The notes under the pieces are model-generated. The model searched no databases and had not been told where the DNA came from. It saw only the letters and a program-made list of their open reading frames with translations. Below, in pieces: positions 11,225-22,529 of a stretch of DNA of 64,000 nucleotides (positions within the stretch are counted from its first letter, which is position 1; the number at the start of each line of letters is the position of its first letter). This stretch comes from Przewalskia tangutica (lineage: Eukaryota; Streptophyta; Magnoliopsida; Solanales; Solanaceae): the NCBI GenBank assembly GCA_029844215.1, contig CM056721.1, positions 134,197,254 to 134,261,253 on the forward strand, in the 5' to 3' direction. The translations under genes and the position numbers were made by a program.

Positions 11225-13794
11225 TGTTACACCCCGTAATTCAGATCATGCTTATGAGAACGTACGAAAGGAATTAAGATTTAAATTTTAGAAAGATAGG
11301 TTGACAGAATGTTTCGGACGAGTTTTAGTCAACTTTGAGGCGGTTTATGTCTGTTACATTAGGAGTTATTAGGTGGTTCAAAAGCCTAGTATGTAGTTCG
11401 TTGAGTCTAGTTCCCAACGCAACAAACCGTTCGTCGATAGGACATCAGAGTAGAAAGTTATGGAAGTTACAAGTTCGGTCAATGAGCGTAAAAGTATTTT
11501 CGCAGGGCCACAGGCGCGGCGCCGGATGCAGGGCCGCGGCGCCGGTTTTACTGGGAGTTCTCTGAAGTTGCAGCGCCACGACGCGACGCCGGAATGCAGG
11601 GCCGCGACGCCGGAAGTACTGAAATTCTCGGAGGTTTCAGCGCCGAGGCGGGATTTTTGCGAAATCTGGGGGGAAAATCAGAAGATATATTTTTAAAAAG
11701 GCCATGGGAGGGTGACAAGTGTCCCTCCCATCTGATTGTGTGGGAGCACTATTTATTTACCAAGTCTTGAAGATTTGGTCATTCTTCAAAAAAATCCTTC
11801 TCTCTAAAAATTTCCTCTTCCTTCTCTCTAAAAATTCCTCTCCCTTCTCTCTAAAAATTCAAGAAGAAACCAAGGCCTAGAGAAATTTCGGCAAGGTGGC
11901 AAGAAGGAAATATGGTGACAAGCTTGTAGGAGGTTTGTGGAAGTGATTGTGGAAAGAAGGCAAGTGAAATTTGTTGGACTAATTTGGGTAAACTCTAAGG
12001 TAACAATCCATTCTCTTTTTTAAGTAAATTGTGTTGCATGTGAGGAAGAAAGAACTTGTGGTTGTCAATATTGCTTTTATGTATATTGCATGTAGGAATA
12101 ACGATTTGGATTTGAAAGGATGGGATAAGAATAATATGTGAGCATGTTATAGCCAAGATACTATCTTAAACTTATTGGATTATTTAATTTGTATTGTGGG
12201 GCAGAATTTTACACGTCCAAGTTATGCATGTAATCCCCTTGTATTGCTGAATTGTTGGGCCTTAAATGTGGCGTTTAGTAGTTGAATTCGAGCCTTGAAA
12301 AGGTGGAAAAGTATGTAGAAACAAAGGAAGTGTTGTCCAATTTTCCGTAGCATAAGGAACTTTATACTTAGAATATTCGACGAAGAAGTCTAGACGTTAA
12401 TAGACGTATGTGATTATTATAGGTTGATACTCTACGCGCGACATATTCGACTTGGCAAGTGGATTTAGCCGAGGAGGTATGTGATCCTTCCTATCCTCTT
12501 GAGCATGATATTTGTAAATATATAGTACGGTAGACGTACGTGTATTAACTGAATTTGGTTTCACTTTGATGTCTTTGACTTGAGTTCTAAACGTTAAGAA
12601 TCTTGAAGTGTTTCAAAAAGAGTTATGAATCATTATTCGGAAGGAAATTAATACTTAGTTTTAAAAGAATAAGTTCTTTTAGTTTTCCAAACAGATGTGA
12701 ATGTTTTGATTTATTACAAAGTTTAAGTGTTATACTAGCTTTATGTGAAGTTGGTTATAGCGACTTAAGGAAGATAAAAAGAATGGTTTACTTACTTGCT
12801 TGTAGGCTTCAGAACGATTTCGAATGTGTGGTAAGTTGGTTTGAGAAGTAAACATGTTTTGTTACTATGGGTGTTAGTGCCTTGAGATTTGTTGTGGTGC
12901 GGGTTCTCTCGTCAGGCTTTTGTCGTTTACGATCGTGGTTGTGTATATCACCTACCCCGACTTGTTATGTTGTCGCGTTAGCTACCCCGACGCGGCGAGT
13001 ACCTCATGCGGGTCCACTTGACCTACGCGACTACGGTAATCCAGAATCACTCCGTGTGTTACGCCGACGAGAATACCTCACGTGGTCCTAGCGCTACGCG
13101 ACTACTGTAGTCCAGAAATGCCGCGTTAGCTACCCCGACGCGGAGTACCTCACGCGTCCACGCGACCTACGCGACTACTGAAGTCCAGATTAGGCTCGTA
13201 TAATGATACTATGGGCGAATGACCCTACTACGATCATTAGCGCCTAGAAAAGACCGATGCGTTACACCCGCTTACTCTTATTTATGTCAGGCAATCGCGT
13301 GCGTTAATTGGTTTTTCATACATATCCGTGGATTTGGTTTGGAAATGTTATGATTTCATTACGATTTTCAGGCCACATACTTGGTACTGTTATCGACCTC
13401 CTTCGGGCCGTTCACGCCGCAGTCGAGGTACATCGGTTGTTGATCCTCGCTCTTGGATCACCGCTCGCTTGGGAAGCCCCGTTTCTCCGAGGCTTATCTT
13501 TTGTATGATTCCTGTCATTGTAGATTCATGTACATTCAGGGTATGACGGCCCCGTCCCGTCATAGTTACAAACTCTGTAGTGTAGTCCTGTTGTAAATTG
13601 GGTTTTGTAAAGGATGTAACTGTTCAGTTTTTGCTATGTATAGTTACCAAAAGGTAACCATTTTGGGTTAGTCTGTTTCTTATTTTATATTGTTTCATGT
13701 TATGAGTTTACTTCCGCTGGTTTTTCTCTGATGTTGTATCACTAGGGTGCCCGGGGTAAGGCACCAGTCACGGGCCCGAGGTCGGGTCGTGACA
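11225..13794 (+). mobile_element. Solo LTR of a Gypsy-type retrotransposon inserted in Copia A integrase
   Basis: Starts TGTTACACCCCGTAATTC and ends GGTCGGGTCGTGACA, the TG...CA termini of a large plant Gypsy LTR. Flanks GCATT (11220-11224) and ACATT (13795-13799) are a 5-bp target duplication with one change. Removing the insert and one flank restores the Copia integrase motif NGVAERKNQTLKEMM. No gag, protease, RT or primer-binding site is found inside, so it is a solo LTR left by recombination between two LTRs. A divergent copy in the opposite orientation lies at about 53600-55367. Both contain the segment with CAGAATTTTACACGTCC and GTTGGGCCTTAAATGTGGCG. Confidence 0.88.
12970..13195. repeat. 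Three imperfect tandem repeats inside the solo LTR
   Basis: About 70-bp units carry the words GTTAGCTACCCCGACGCGG, TACCTCACGCG and CTACGCGACTAC..TAGTCCAG. The first and third copies are closest; the middle one is more diverged. CG-rich tandem arrays of this kind are common in long Gypsy LTRs. Confidence 0.75.
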
Positions 13795-14505
13795 ACATTC
13801 ATCATTTCCTTCAGTGTTTGGTTCTTGCGTTCAGCCACACCGTTTGATTGAGGTGAGTAAGGAGTCATCGTTTGATGAACTATACTCGATTGGGTACAAA
13901 ATTCTTCAAAAGGCGCTACATATTCTCCCCCTCTATCGTTCGCTACGGATTGTTTTAATCCGTCCGCTTAGTTGGTTCTCAACTTTTGCTTTGTAGCATT
14001 TGAATGATTCAAAGGCTTCATATTTACTTTTTAGTAAGTAAAGGTAACAAAACTTTGTGCCATCATCTATGAAAGTCACAAAGTACTTGTTCCCCCTTCT
14101 TGTTTGAGCGAACTTCAAATCACATATATTAGTGTGTATGAGTTCTAGATGAGTGGTTTCCCTTTCGACGGATCTAAATGGATTCTTGAAAAGTTTTACC
14201 TGTACGCACACCTCACACTTACGTTGAGGGTTTATGTCGATAGACGACAATAATTCCAACTTTACCAATCTTTGGATAGATTGATAGTTAACATGTCCTA
14301 ATCTATGATGCCATAAAATGGATGACTCAATCAAGTAAGTAGAAGGCTCAATTTTATTGATAGTTGAAACATAAGACATTACTGGTGCATCATTAACCTT
14401 AAAGAGGCCTTCACATACGAAGTCTCTTCCTACAAATGTTCTGTTTTTAGTGTTTACAAATTTGTTAGCTTCTAACAATAACCTAAAACCAGTGTTTACT
14501 AACAC
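13795..14505 (-). pseudogene. Copia A integrase (pre-integrase and core)
   Basis: The minus strand encodes the GAG-pre-integrase zinc region (ILWHHRLGHVNYQSIQRL, CEVCVQVK) and the start of the integrase core (HTNICDLKFAQTRRGNKYFV, TFIDDGTKFCYLYLLKSK). The first acidic residue expected in an LIHTDICD-type motif reads N here. The frame stops at 13933, and the NGVAERKN motif next to 13795 is in another frame, so the gene is broken even without the nested LTR. Confidence 0.88.
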
Positions 14506-14516
14506 AAGTCCATAAA

Positions 14517-14786
14517 TTAAATTTTTCGAATTTCTGGGACATGCATCACTTCTTTCAGAGTCAGCTTCTTCCCGGACGTCATTTTTAGGATCACATTTCC
14601 TACCCCCAACACCTCTGAAAAAGAATTGTTTCTCATGAACAACTTCTTGTATGTGACTGGTGTATAAGTGGAGAAGGCTTCCTTATTGGAACATATGTGA
14701 CGGGTGGCACCTGTGTCCAGCCACCACTGCACCAGATTCTCAACGAGGTTTGCTTCAATAACCACCGCTGAGAACTCCTCGATCAT
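14517..14786 (-). pseudogene. Copia A aspartic protease
   Basis: The minus strand gives WWLDTGATRHICSNKEAFST, with an intact D-T-G active-site triad, and ends near LTLKEVMHVPEIRK, which in intact Copia polyproteins leads into the pre-integrase domain. It is the best preserved domain of the element but is separated from gag and integrase by frame changes. Confidence 0.87.
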
Positions 14787-15980
14787 ATCGTGTACGAGCG
14801 TGTCTTCGACGATGTTAGCCTTGGCCTTGCCTTTGGTATTCTCTTTATTCTCACGTTGAGCTTGCGACAGTCTTTGGCCATGTGACCAACTATGCCAGAG
14901 TGGTTACAATTTTCCTTGAACTTTTCAGTTGTTTGGGTCTTGCCTACCTTCTGGAACTTTTGCTTTTTGCTTGAGTTCCCTTTGACTTCCGTCAGGTTCG
15001 CCTTAGCCTCAGCGATGTATTTCCCCTTTGGCATGTCCTTCTTATTGTTCTCCTGAATCTGAAGTTTGACAATAAGTTCATCTAAGGTCATCTCCTTCGT
15101 TTTGAATTTCAAATAGTTCATAAACTCAGTCTACGAATGAGGCGACTTTTCGATCAACGCCCCTACCAAGAATTGCTCGTTGGGCTTCAATCCTTCCAAA
15201 TCCAGGTGATGTAGAATCATTTGAAATTCCTGGAGTTGGTATGACACACTTTTGTTGTCCATCATTTGAAATTTCAGGATTTTCAAATGATGAACTTCTT
15301 ACTACCCGCATCTTGGGTGTTATATTTCTTCTGAATTTTGTCCCATAACTACTTGGCAGTTTCAACGGTACAATATACCGTGTAGAGAGGATCAGACAAA
15401 CTGTTTAGAATGTAGTTCCTACACATGAACTCGCTATGTGTACATGTTTTGTGAATCATCCTCATGTCGTCAGAGACATGGTTACCTTGGCCCCCTCCCG
15501 TCAAATCATTTGACTGAGGGTCCACGTCTTCCCACCTAGTGGAGGATCTTCGGTTAGAAAACGTGACATTTCCATAACCGTCAGGAAAAACAACATATTT
15601 TGTTGTCATCGCTTAAAGTGAGCACCAATAAACTTTTCAGGACGCTCATGGTGAAAACCAGTGGGTGTAGGGCGATGACACCTCTCGGCGATTCAGAAGG
15701 TGTTGGGAACGCCTAATGCGAGCATAGGCATTCGACGCTTAGTAAGAAGATAGGCACTATAAGTGCCCGGAGTAGCAGTGGAGGCATTGATTTTGTCAAA
15801 AACAGTGTTGACACTAGTTGTGTCAAAGCCAGCAGTTTGGAAGACATTTGGAATGTCGTGATTAGTGGTGTTGAAGGCAGTGGTGTCGCCTTCAATAGTC
15901 GTGGTGAAGGTATTGGGATTGCCTTGAACATTGGTGGGATTTTCAGCGTTGAATTGGTTGAATTGATCTTGTCCATTCAT
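14783..15980 (-). pseudogene. Copia A gag with CCHC zinc knuckle, frameshifted
   Basis: Successive minus-strand frames encode a low-complexity N-terminus (MNGQDQFNQFNAENPTNVQG, start at 15980), a gag core (FMCRNYILNSLSDPLYTVY near 15360-15430), MNYLKFKTKEMTLDELIVKL near 15060-15121 and a zinc knuckle CNHSGIVGHMAKDC near 14870-14915. The order matches UBN2-type Copia gag. At least two frameshifts separate these pieces. Confidence 0.82.
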
Positions 15981-16051
15981 GTTGTTGTTGAAACATCGAA
16001 TATTATCTTAAGCTTGTTAGAAGTGAAAGTCCAAAGCTTAATATAATAAGG

Positions 16052-17054
16052 CAGCTTCACAAAAGTGTAATAACAAGGAAATGAGAAATGTAGCAACAAT
16101 AACAAATATGTAAGAAATCTGGAAATGAACAAGTAATTGGTTTGCTGAGGCGATTGATTTTTCAATATATCCTTAAGATAATAGTGTCCCGTATATTCCT
16201 TTCAATGGTGTAATGACAACTTATCTTCCAAGATAAAACAACAATCAAACAAAAGAGCAAAGGAAACTCAAGTGTTCGCTTAGGAAGAAAGATCTTAGAG
16301 TGTATGAAGATTGCAAGAGAGGAAGAAAGTATTCTGGAAATGTGTGTCAATGTGTGTTTTGCAATTGTGTCAAATGCGTCAATTTATAGGTAGATGATTA
16401 TGTCTTCTCAATTAACCAAATGAATGTTCATCAATGTCAAGTAATGACCATTGATATTGATGTTAATTCAGGCTAGTAATGGCTGAATTCAATAGCCAAA
16501 CAATGGAGAGTTATTGCTCCAAAGTCAGCCCAAGAATCAGTTTCAATTCGCCTCCAACGGAATGAAAAACAGTCGAAGCGCCTCGGTCTTTTGAGAGAGC
16601 GCCGCGACCCTAATTGCACTGTGACTCACTGGAGCTGAAGAGTCGCGACCCTTCAGGAAGGCAACGCGGCGCCTCAGTTCCAAAGAAGTCCCCGTGATTT
16701 TCCGTCATTAAGTCGCGACTTGGTGAGGTGGCACCGCGACGCCATGGCGTCGATGCTCGACTTAGTCGCCGCATGCCCTTCCTACCGCTACGATTTCTGA
16801 TTCGTTTCATCTTTTACACATTGTATTTTTCTTCCTTTCATTTACCAACGTGAAACCATTGTCATTTGGCCATTATTATTTTACGTCTCAACAATTTGTA
16901 TACGTACCAATATCTCTTCCATTTAAGGAAATTACGATCTTTGGCATTTTATGTGCACGTGTGTGAAAACCATGTTTCTGACGTGCGAGACCCCAATTGT
17001 TTGAGTCATAATTAATAGGATTAACTTTCTTTCACGTTTAGTAAATTTCCAACA
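16052..17054 (-). repeat. 5' LTR of Copia A
   Basis: Direct repeat of 8372-9416. Its right end at 17054 reads TGTTGGAAATTTACTAAACG on the minus strand. The GC-rich patch at about 16577-16790 lacks part of the duplicated segment seen in the other LTR. No convincing tRNA primer-binding site follows the inner edge at about 16052. Confidence 0.83.
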
Positions 17055-17059
17055 GTTTC

Positions 17060-18300
17060 TCAACAACGCTGCAAAGATGGAACTTCCACTTTTATGGGTA
17101 CATCAAGTCTCATCTTTGGGTTTCATAAGCCTACACTCCGACAAGTGTTGAAGTAGATGGTATCCATAGTCATAAAAAATTACGCGGTTTAATTAGGCTT
17201 CTACAAGACAAGCTCAATTCATGGTCTATTACCCCAAAGTCTATTAAAGGTTTCTTGGAGGTTACCCATCTAACTATTGTCTATATAAAAATGTGCATAT
17301 TTCCTTGAAAACGCATCTAAAATATCTCATAAACTCTTGAATATTCACAAAAAAAAAAAATCAAGACATTAAATATTGTCTTTCTCAAAGTTGAAGTGAC
17401 CAAGAAGCGCTCTTACTCAAGAGTCAAGATCAACTCAAAATATTGAAGTGTTATCAGACATTCTTGATGGTCAAATACATCACAAATAGGTTTTCATCAT
17501 CCTACATTTGAGAAACACATTGCTCCAATCCTCGAATTGCAGATAAAATTTAGGATAAAAGAATCAAGATAAATAAAATTATTATTTTTATTTATTTTGT
17601 GGTTACAATTTATTTTTCATACGTGAAAAATTTATTGCATATGACTATGTAACTTTTGAATCTTGTGAGCTTAAATATATAAAAGAATTTATGTAGCTTT
17701 AAAATATTGTCACTAAGAAAATATAAAATTTATCAATATTATCATTCTTTTTTTTAATGAACTAAAAAAATTAGTGTGGAAGGGTAATTTGCTCAAATAA
17801 GATCTTTCAGTGCCATTTTTAGTCGAGAATCTTTCGAAAATGGTCTCTCTATCTGTTAGTAAGGGTAAAATCTGCATATATTCTATCTTTCTCAGATTAT
17901 TATTGTTTTTGTTGTTAATATAAGTTCAACGAAATAGTTCCTATTTAGTTCAAACCATAAATCATTAACGAATCTTCAAATTGAAAGACAAGAAGAAGAT
18001 GGAAAAAAAGGACCAATGATAAAAAGAAAGAGGCAGAAGGGGAAAGAAACCTGAATATTCCAAAATTATAATCATGAAATTAAAATCAAGATTATAATCC
18101 GTTGAGATAAGTTATTCAAATTATAAACTTAATTTTAATATCGATTTTTAAATACCTTCAATTAAACATAAAATAAATTTAATCTTAAAATTTTAAATCA
18201 AAATAATCCAACTAATCTCTTGAACCAAAAGGCCCTAATAAGTGATTGTCTCATGAAAAATTCTGAAGATGGAATGCAAATACCACCAGTGACATTAGAA
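17060..18300. other. Intergenic AT-rich DNA, nothing recognised
   Basis: No open frame with recognisable similarity, no termini and no tandem array stand out. It contains poly-A/T tracts and short purine-rich stretches only. Confidence 0.5.
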
Positions 18301-18305
18301 GAGTA

Positions 18306-18556
18306 CTCCCTCCGGATCAGAAGAGTGTCCATTTAGTTATTTATACACCTTTCAAGAAAATATGAATTTTTAGGTAAAAATAGATAATATGATTAAATTA
18401 TCTCTAATTAAATATATATTGGAATTTGATCACTTAACACTTAATAAGGATAAATCTGAAAAAGTAAGATTAATACTTTTTAATTTAATAAGTGAACATT
18501 TTTTTTTGAACAAAAAATACAGGCTAAGTGAACACTTTTTTTTTTATCTGGAGGGA
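18306..18556. mobile_element. Stowaway-like MITE (Tc1/mariner type)
   Basis: Termini CTCCCTCCGGATCAGAAGAG and, on the other strand, CTCCCTCCAGAT form inverted repeats. TA dinucleotides at 18304-18305 and 18557-18558 fit the TA target duplication. It is 251 bp and AT-rich, with subterminal GTGTCCA/GTGTTCA words in inverted orientation and no coding capacity. Confidence 0.78.
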
Positions 18557-18713
18557 GTAATAAACAAAAAGGGAATGCAATATAATAAATATTATATTAC
18601 TAAAATCCGGAAGTTATAATCAATTATCGAGGGTTCTCAATCCTCAATATAATACAATCCAAATCAAAAGACTATAATCAAAAATACAAGGGGGGGGGGG
18701 GGGGGATGTTCAC

Positions 18714-18935
18714 TCAAAAGGTGAAGTTACAAGAGGGAAATAAATTATAAAGAACTCTATATGTGGCTAACTTGACCCTTGCAATAACATCATCCTCAGT
18801 CAAGCCAATTCCATCGAATAGCAATGAGTTCCTTGCCCTCCAAATCTCAAACACAACTGTACAAAAGACAAGTAAGATAGCTTTAGATCGGATACTTTCC
18901 ATTAGTCCAAGGCATGATTTATTTGTAGCACTCAA
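18714..18935 (-). pseudogene. LINE-type retrotransposon C-terminal fragment
   Basis: The minus strand encodes a 73-residue stretch including VFEIWRARNSLLFDG and an alpha-helical tail (VIARVKLATYRVLYNLF). It resembles the zinc-binding/RNase H-side C-terminus of plant non-LTR retrotransposon polyproteins (xxIWxxRNxxxFxG). A 16-G run precedes it at 18690-18705. It is a short, 5'-truncated relic; the assignment rests on one motif. Confidence 0.55.
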
Positions 18936-19369
18936 CTTATGTCAATATTCAGTTTTAGTCCATTATGTTATTACATTTAGCAAGTAGACCATTTCATTTA
19001 TTAAGAAATTCCCATAGTATGTTTTCACTAGTGAATTGACAAATTTAAATAAAATTTTGTTAAGTCATCCACATCTTCTTTAGTATTAAAATTTTGTTAA
19101 GTTAGCCACATCTTCTATAGTATTATTTTTTAATCATGCCATGGACTACTATAAGAATTATTCTAAACTTTCTTTCAATTAATATATCACTTTATAGTAT
19201 ATGTTAGATGACAATTATATAATGTTGGGAGAATATTGATAGTATTTGAATAAGACAGAATAAATAGTTGGATTAAGTGAGATTATTATTGCTACCTATT
19301 TCAAGTATTTTGTTCATTTACAAGAGAATATAAACGTATTTTAGATTTACTCCGTCATTTAAGAGGAGA
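18936..19369. other. Intergenic AT-rich DNA
   Basis: Short AT-rich repeats (ATTTTGTTAAGTYAKCCACATC occurs twice at about 19050-19115). No gene or element termini are supported. Confidence 0.4.
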
Positions 19370-19680
19370 AACTATTGATAGAATATTTTCAGAATGTATA
19401 ACTTTTATATTAGATAAATTTATATTTCAATTGTAATTATGAAGATTAGTTATCTAGTTTGTAGTCATGTAGATAATTATGTAACACTATATATATATAT
19501 ATTATACACAATAATCAATGAAAGACAAGGAGAACATATTCATTTATGGTATCAGAAGTCAAACCCAAACTTTTTCTCCCCAGCTACTGCCCCCTCGGCA
19601 GCCCTCCCTTTTTCGATGTCCTCCTCCTTCTTTCTTCGACTTATCGACAACCTACTTCCTCTCTTCTTCTCCAATTTTCA

Positions 19681-20470
19681 ATGGCTGAACAATCTAAATT
19701 CCATCATGCTCTTGCAATTAACAACATCAAAATTTTTATTCCCACAACTCTTGAGATGGAAAAAGTTCAGTATTCATCTTGGGCGAAATTATTTAAGATT
19801 TATTGTCGTGTGTACAATGTCATCGACCATATCATCCCTCCAAAATTAAAGCCCTTGAAAAAACCCGATGATTCTGATGATGAACTTTGGTCCCGCTTAG
19901 ATGTGGTTGTCCTACAATGGATCTACACGATCTCGAATACGATCTATTACATACAATCATTAAAACCGACGCCACTACACGACAAATGTGGGAGCGTTTA
20001 AAAAGTATTTTTCATGATAACAAGACACAACGTACCTTGTATTTGGAAAATCAATTCAAGAACATTCATCATGATGATTTTTCTAATGCGTCAGCCTATT
20101 GTCAAGAACTTACGATGATTGTCGATCAACTCTCCAACATCGGTGCACAGGTCACCAATCAATGATTGGTGATGCAACTCATTGCGGGTTTGAATGAATC
20201 TTATGATGACATCGCTATCATCCTCCAACAAAGTACGACATTGCCTCTATTTTATGAGGCCCATTCGAGACTCATCCTTGAAGAAATCCGAAAAACCAAG
20301 TTGGTTGTGGCCAATGCAAATACCACCAACGCTGCCCTCGTGACTACCAGCGGCACCATTGTCGACCCGAGGAGCTCGACCTCTGCCCCGCCACACCAAT
20401 AAACCTATGATCCAAAACATGGCTCACAATTTTTGAATAACAACCAGAGGCGAAATTTCGGCTGAAACCG
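19681..20470 (+). pseudogene. Copia B gag (UBN2 type)
   Basis: Starts at an ATG giving MAEQSKFHHALAINNIKIFI and continues with YSSWAKLFKIYCRVYNVIDH. It shifts frame near 19900 to YDLLHTIIKTDATTRQMWER and LENQFKNIHHDDFSNASAYC, then a stop at about 20163, then QLIAGLNESYDDIAIILQQS. This is the usual Copia gag capsid layout. No intact zinc knuckle could be read. Confidence 0.85.
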
Positions 20471-20779
20471 CAGTGGCCGAACTAGAAATAGTAGCAGCGA
20501 GTGATGACAGATGGCAGGCCCACCAACTGGCAACCACCCGCAACGGTAACAGTAGTGGCAACAACCTCTATCATGGGCTGCCTACCCACCATGGGTTGCG
20601 TGGGCCCAACCAGCTTAGGTTGTTTCACAATGCCCCTACCCGATGTCCTTCTAGACACCACATTCAACTCGGCATCCTCAGCACACGTTCACAACAGACA
20701 TACAGTGCACATGTCTCTCCTCCTTCATCCTACGCACCGACAGACATTAAACGGCTATGAACACGATGTCTCTCAACGT

Positions 20780-21700
20780 TTTAGACGACAGTTGGTATAT
20801 AGATACCAACACCACATCTCATATGACGGCATACCAAGATACTCTCTCATCTTATTTCAACATGAGCAATTTAAATCGAAATATTATTATTGGTAGTGGA
20901 CGAGGTATTCCCATTCGAGGTTAAGAACAATCATCTCTATCCCCACCACATCCGTCGTTAGTTTTAAACAATGTCGTTCATGCCCCGAAACTTATCAAAA
21001 TCTAATCTTTATGCGTCATTTCACAACCGATAATAATGTTTTCCTTGAATTTGATCCTTTTGTTTTTTCTGTGAAGGACCTTATTACATGGATGTGAATA
21101 ATGAGATGTGACAGTACCAATGACTTTTATCCTATCTCCACCACCGTCGACCATCCAGCCTCCTCTCCATCAATATTTGCAACTCTTTCGTCTCTTTTAT
21201 GACATAATAGATTAGGACATCGGGGATATTCTATTTTACGCTCCCTACAAAAATAAATTTATTGATTGCAAACATGTCTTCAATACTCCTGTTTGTGAAT
21301 CTTGCGTTTTTGGGAAATATGTCAAATTGTCATTTTATTCTTCACCCACATGTACTTTAATGCTATTTGATATAATACACAGTGATTTATGAACTTCTCC
21401 TATTTTAAGCACGGTCGGGCATAAATATTATGTGTTGTTTTTTAATGATTATTCTAACTTTTTTTGGACTTTTCCCATTGATATTAAATTCCAAGTATAT
21501 TCTATTTTTTCTTCCTTTAGTGCTTTAATAAAGATACAATTTGAAAATAGTATCAAATGTCTTAAATGTGACAACAGGAGGAAATTCGATAATCAACAAC
21601 TCAAATTGTTCTGCGCTAAACACAACTTTATTTTTCATTTTTCCTGTCCACATGCCTCTCCACAAAATGGAAAAGTAAAATAAAAATTAGAACCATAAAC
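20780..21700 (+). pseudogene. Copia B protease and integrase remnants
   Basis: The protease frame near 20780-20830 reads DDSWYIDTNTTSHMTAYQDT: the catalytic D-T-G is D-T-N, so it is dead. Pre-integrase HNRLGHRGYSI lies near 21205-21235. Integrase core pieces (YYVLFFNDYSNFFWTFPI, KCLKCDNRRKFDNQ, FHFSCPHASPQNGKV) run from about 21425 to 21680. Internal stops interrupt several positions. Confidence 0.8.
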
Positions 21701-21710
21701 AACTTAATTC

Positions 21711-22500
21711 GTGCCCTCCTTGCCCACACATCTATCCCCTTATTTTTGGCATTACGCCCTCTCAATGGAAACCTATATCTTAAACAATTCTCTCAAACAC
21801 AAGTCACCCACTCAAGTTTTCTATCTTCGGGATCCTTCCTATAAGCATTTACAAACTTTTGAATGTTTATCCTACCCCATCCATCCCTCCACTAAAATCA
21901 ACAAGGTGCAACCTCGGTCATCCCCGTGTGTCTTTATTGGTTACCCCCCCACAATCATCGAGGTTACAATTGTTATGACTTGTCAAACCGAAAAATAATT
22001 ATTTCTAGGCATTTCATATTCGATGAGTCCCAATTCTCATTTGTCAAACTCAATTCTCCACTTTCGAATTCCTATGACTTCTTAAATGATGGTCTAAATC
22101 TCCTTCTAATTCATCATTTGTAAAATCAGTCATCACCGGCAACCGGCCTCATCACCGGCAACCGGCCTCATCACCGTCGTCCCGAAGTGGGCAGTCCACC
22201 CAACCCCATAACAGGAGCCTAGGAATAGCCCTTCTCGGCCTTTCATCTCGGCTGCCTCTCGGACAACCCCCTCTTCTTAACAACACTGCCCCGTCTCAGC
22301 CCTACCATCTCACTCTCATGTCTATTCCCAATCCCGCTGCCACGTCTCGGCCATCACTTCCCGATACCGTCCAACCCCCAGCGACACCCTAATGGACAAT
22401 GGAAACCCGCACTATGCACATCATTTTCAAACCCAAACGACTATTTAACTTGTCCACTTCGGCTGCCCCATCACATGTTCCTCGTAATCCGAAAGATGTC
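21711..22500 (+). pseudogene. Copia B integrase C-terminal part and linker
   Basis: The frame gives YALSMETYILNNSLKHKSPT, FECLSYPIHPSTKINKVQPR and CVFIGYPP, the integrase C-terminal part, then a Pro/Ser/Thr-rich linker. A short repeated unit (CATCACCGGCAACCGGCCT) occurs in tandem near 22130-22170. Stops are frequent. Confidence 0.75.
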
Positions 22501-22529
22501 TTATTCGATCGTAATTGAAAAAATGCAAT

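Larger units (their letters stand above)
8372..17054 (-). mobile_element. Copia-superfamily LTR retrotransposon A, internally deleted, with nested solo LTR
   Basis: Two direct repeats of about 1 kb (8372-9416 and about 16052-17054) bound minus-strand gag, protease, integrase, reverse transcriptase and an RNase H tail. The order (integrase before RT) is diagnostic of Copia. A purine-rich tract (AAGAGGGGAT on the minus strand) abuts the 3' LTR at 9417. Flanks GTTCC (8367-8371) and GTTTC (17055-17059) look like a 5-bp target duplication with one mismatch. A 2570-bp foreign LTR interrupts the integrase. Frameshifts, stops and a deletion make it non-autonomous. The tail and LTR of a second member of the family lie at 57141-59068. 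Confidence 0.88.

Noticed and set aside
12867..13546. Several 60-75 codon ORFs in the solo LTR
   Set aside because: They overlap CG-rich tandem repeats of an LTR and show no domain; composition artefacts.
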